Assembly (NCBI GenBank): GCA_914767715.1
Contig: OU612066.1
Location: 38,726,283 to 38,786,282, forward strand
Reading direction: 5' to 3'
DNA length: 60,000 bases
Origin: Membranipora membranacea
Lineage: Eukaryota > Bryozoa > Gymnolaemata > Cheilostomatida > Membraniporidae
Made by a program: the position numbers and the translations under genes. Within the stretch, counting starts at the first letter, position 1. Each line of letters opens with the position of its first letter. Below, piece after piece: positions 57,001-60,000 of this stretch. The notes under the pieces were generated by a model. That model worked only from the letters and a program-made list of their open reading frames with translations, was not told where the DNA came from and made no database searches.

Positions 57001-58485
57001 CTAAGGTTACAAAAACCATGAACTGTTCACAACTAAAGCAGACTACTAACTGCCAACTTTCATTAATATAAAGATTGCGTCTCGTAGATAATAAATCATG
57101 AGTCAGGTTAGTAGCCTTACCCTTGACGCAGGGCTCCATCGTAGTGATGCATTTCACACAGGCTATTTCCATACAAGCACTGCAGCCGAGAGACAGTGGA
57201 TGGTCTTTGTGAACAAAGCAGAACCTGGTCTCCCGTAAGCGAGAAGTCTTCAAATAATCTCTGATGTACAGAATGTCATGATTCGGATACAGATCGTTGT
57301 GTGCCTGTAGAACAGTTTAACTTTGTAGTATGGGGAAATTCACTGTCCTATTTTGTTCATTTATTCCGTAAAAGTAGACAAAAACTTTCTGCCTTGCTCA
57401 CATTTTGTGAGCAGTTTTTGACTACAGATTTTGGTTTTTCATCAGGGCACAAGGTTTTCTTTTCATTGTTCATTTTTTGCAATTCATATCCAGCCAATAA
57501 GCTGGCACACATGGCCGATTCCGGTGAGACAACCAAGGACGGAACTGCGTGGGATGTTTGGTTTTCAAGATTCAAAGCAATCATGGCTTAGCCGGGGTAA
57601 GAACTGATTGGGGACTGGTGAGAACTGAGTACCCACAAAGAAGTCTAGAGGGGGAACGTAGCCTTGTCATGTGAGAAAAAAGTAGCCGTGTGACGAGGCT
57701 GCAGAGATAATTTGAAGATGTCTCTTTTTACATATCACATATTAACAATCATTAATCATACTACATGTATTACATATCAATATTTCTGCATAATTGTTGT
57801 TAAATTTGATATAGACATTGCAAAAATTTTCGAAGTGATATTCAACCAAAAGAGTAGAGTAACCACATAGAAAGAAGTCCACTTACACCACAGCTCAGCT
57901 ACAGTTGTCCTTGTCATAAAAGGTGTATCAAAGTGACACATACCTGTCGGTGCTTGTCACAGAACTTCCTGTTACACGGTACACAGTAAATATTGGCTGT
58001 CTGATATTCCTCTCCTTTCTCAGAGCAGGTGTCACAGAATGTTTCATTGGTAAAGCGGACGGCAAACTCTCCACGGAATCCTCGAGGGAGGAGCTATAAA
58101 GGTAGTAAGATGGTGATTACCAGTTTTAAACCATCAACCATCGACAAAAAATGTCTCTATAGACTGTAAGTAGTCGGCAAGTTCACTTTTGCACAATTTA
58201 TACGGATCAAAATCATATACAAACATTGCAAACATTTGTCGCACTTGTCACACTCTAATAGAACTCATACTTGCAGACATTGCAGACATAGGGACCTTTC
58301 TCCTCCTGGTGACTCAGCAGGCATGACTCACCGATCACATGACCACATGATAACAGTTTAGGGTTGTCAAGGAAACCTTCTGCCTTCAAGCAGCAGCTGC
58401 ATGATACTTCATAACCTGGATCGTTCTCCTCATTGTCGACAACATTCTCTTCATTATCAATGTCGACCACAAATGCTGCTGCCAT
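54034..58485 (-). CDS. TRIM-type protein: RING, two B-boxes, coiled coil, propeller-like C terminus
   Basis: Ten exons on the minus strand: 58485-58271, 58093-57944, 57304-57121, 56696-56500, 56440-56381, 56123-55992, 55908-55668, 55256-55153, 55081-54463 and 54164-54034, about 677 aa. RING: Cys29, Cys32, Cys47, His49, Cys55, Cys68, Cys71. A first B-box-like zinc module has FCDTC, CVPC and FCDKHRQAH, and the second has CFVHKDHPLSLGCSAC, CVKC and the His of DGSHNLM. A coiled coil follows (SLEELAESVTDSVEALRVE and the next two exons). The last exons give about 240 residues of short beta-strand repeats resembling an NHL-type propeller, not assigned exactly. TRIM proteins are usually ubiquitin ligases. 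Two oddities: the RING has Gly52 where a zinc-binding Cys is expected, and exon 1 (phase 2) does not fit exon 2 (phase 0), so a small exon or sequence error is likely there. The exon 7 acceptor is weak. Confidence 0.85.
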
Positions 58486-59048
58486 TTTATCCAAAGATTA
58501 TTTCCATGCAAGCTGCAGCCGGCTGATTAGCAAAACAATAATCATTCAACAATTGCAACAACTAATTGGCTATTATGAAATGTCACAGTCAATTCAAGTG
58601 TGAATAATGAAACACAAAAAATGGATTAAAATAGTTTGTTTCGGTTGATTTCCACCTTTGAGTAGAGTCAAGTGGAGCATGTTTATATCCTGGCCTAGTA
58701 TTCTAGTATAGCTGCCTGCATGAGCTCATTGTAACAGTAAAGTTCAAAAAGCAATTTTAATTTTGATGATCTGCCGATGCTGCATGGTTAAACACGCTTT
58801 TGATGTTATACAGCTCATGTTACATTGAGAAGGTGATTTTATGCTTAATATGAAGTTTTTCAGAGACCAAAATAACATTTCTCTGGGTACATACATGTAG
58901 AGCTGTGTAGCATTTTCTCATTAATTTTATTTTTATAGAACAAGAAAAAATTGAAATTGAAATAGGAACAATGAATAATAAACAGCTTCAGAAATAAAAA
59001 AATAAATTGAGGATATATTCTCAATCAGAGAAGCCAGTATAAGACCGC
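58486..59048. other. Upstream region of the TRIM-type gene
   Basis: This interval should contain the promoter of the minus-strand TRIM-type gene. I saw no coding sequence. Confidence 0.4.
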
Positions 59049-59146
59049 TCATCCTCTGTCATTAGAAGCTGTAGCCTGGGCTAGATATACCTCAGTAGAC
59101 GGGTGAGTGGAAGGTACCAGCCCTAAACCTCCTACATCTGGAGATC
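59049..59146 (-). CDS. Possible last exon of a gene entering from beyond the window
   Basis: On the minus strand a good acceptor (TCTGCCTGTGCCAG) is followed by two bases and 31 codons (beginning SPDVGGLGLV, ending ATASNDRG), then TGA. The composition is Gly/Pro/Ser/Thr and coding-like, but no upstream exon could be identified in the remaining 850 bp. I do not recognise the protein. Confidence 0.3.
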
Positions 59147-60000
59147 CTGGCACAGGCAGACAACTTCATTCATCAAGTGGTAGAGAGTCTTACAATGGGT
59201 TAGATGATTGTGAACATAGGCTCAGCTTTATAGCTTAAATCTAAAATACCAGAGAGACCTTCCCGGCACTTTATCTCATTACTTGAGCGGTATATTATGG
59301 CACTAATCTTTGCCATCGATTGAAGAATCAATAATCATGTAACAAAAAAATCCCTTCCACAGAAACAGAAACAGCATCAGTATTATTGTCATAATTTCTA
59401 GACCCCCCCCCCCCCCCCCCGATGTTATTTCTGTGATTGAGAATTGAGCTACCGTAACTACCTATGACAAAGACACGAATTGTGTTCTCTTGAACTTAAT
59501 TCCTGAACAAACTGTAGGCCAAACTCCCATTCATTGAAACCATAACAAGACTTTCATCCGCTAACAATATGAGTGTAGCATCATTCATACCGAGTGGTAG
59601 ATGGTGTTTTCATGGTTTCTCAGATTGGGAGCTTAGGCTAAAATAACAATATAAATATATAGAAAGTCAAAACATACCTCTGTTATGATTAATAATAATC
59701 TTAAAAAAATATGGTGGAGAAAACCTCTCCCCCATACCAAAACAAAGCATTCTCATTATATGTCATCATATTTTCTATATATTATAGTCAGCTGGGACTG
59801 CTACCATAAGCAATGCTTATATCGACTCGTACTAGACACTCACTCCTCTAAGGATTGGCTAGGGATCCTCCTATAATAGACATCGAGAGTCTGATGGTTT
59901 TGATATGATTACCAGTTCACATCAAAAAAGTATCCGGAAGAGATGATGCCTTATTTGGAGATAAACTGATTTTGTTCGTCTGGTTTCTTCATCCACACAC
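59147..60000. other. Right flank without supported genes
   Basis: AT-rich sequence with an 18-bp poly-C run at about 59403-59420. No exon or RNA gene is supported. Confidence 0.4.

Noticed and set aside
58486-58494. TTG start three codons upstream in the TRIM-type gene
   Set aside because: An ATG follows directly at 58485 and animal genes rarely start at TTG.

Overview
The window looks like nuclear DNA of an invertebrate animal. It is AT-rich, the genes are split by GT-AG introns of about 60 bp to 6 kb, and simple repeats, minisatellites and small transposon remnants are common. The recognisable genes (Galpha-s, SEPSECS, RBM42, a TRIM-type protein) are metazoan. A TIR-like/TPR protein of a type I associate with sponges and protists hints at an early-branching animal, perhaps a sponge, but the species cannot be fixed from this sequence. 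Exon models were built by hand from reading frame, splice consensus and intron phase.

Layout. 0.8-3.0 kb, minus strand: the 3' end of a single-pass membrane protein of unknown family. 5.8-9.1 kb, plus: an unrecognised five-exon gene (504 aa). 12.4-36.9 kb, plus: a Galpha-s gene of 11 exons (375 aa), preceded by a second, differently coded Galpha-type first exon whose splice phase fits exon 2. 40.0-42.2 kb, plus: a protein with a TIR-like domain and kinesin-light-chain-type TPRs, with its visible coding sequence in one exon. 42.8-46.7 kb, minus: SEPSECS, nine exons. 47.0-47.3 kb, plus: a possible small two-exon gene divergent from SEPSECS. 47.4-50.1 kb: a 35-bp minisatellite followed by a decayed non-LTR reverse transcriptase. 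50.6-53.4 kb, plus: RBM42, five exons, with a MITE in its last intron. 54.0-58.5 kb, minus: a TRIM-type gene (RING, two B-boxes, coiled coil, propeller-like C terminus). 59.0-59.1 kb, minus: a possible last exon of a gene extending beyond the window.

The genes do not form one pathway. Galpha-s couples receptors to adenylyl cyclase, SEPSECS makes selenocysteyl-tRNA, RBM42 binds RNA, and the TIR-TPR and TRIM proteins are of kinds often linked to innate immunity or protein turnover. The best leads are the alternative Galpha first exon (12.4 kb), the TIR-like domain that keeps a WCLxE motif (40.5 kb), the duplicated splice donor (2.85 kb) and the RING finger lacking one zinc ligand (58.3 kb).
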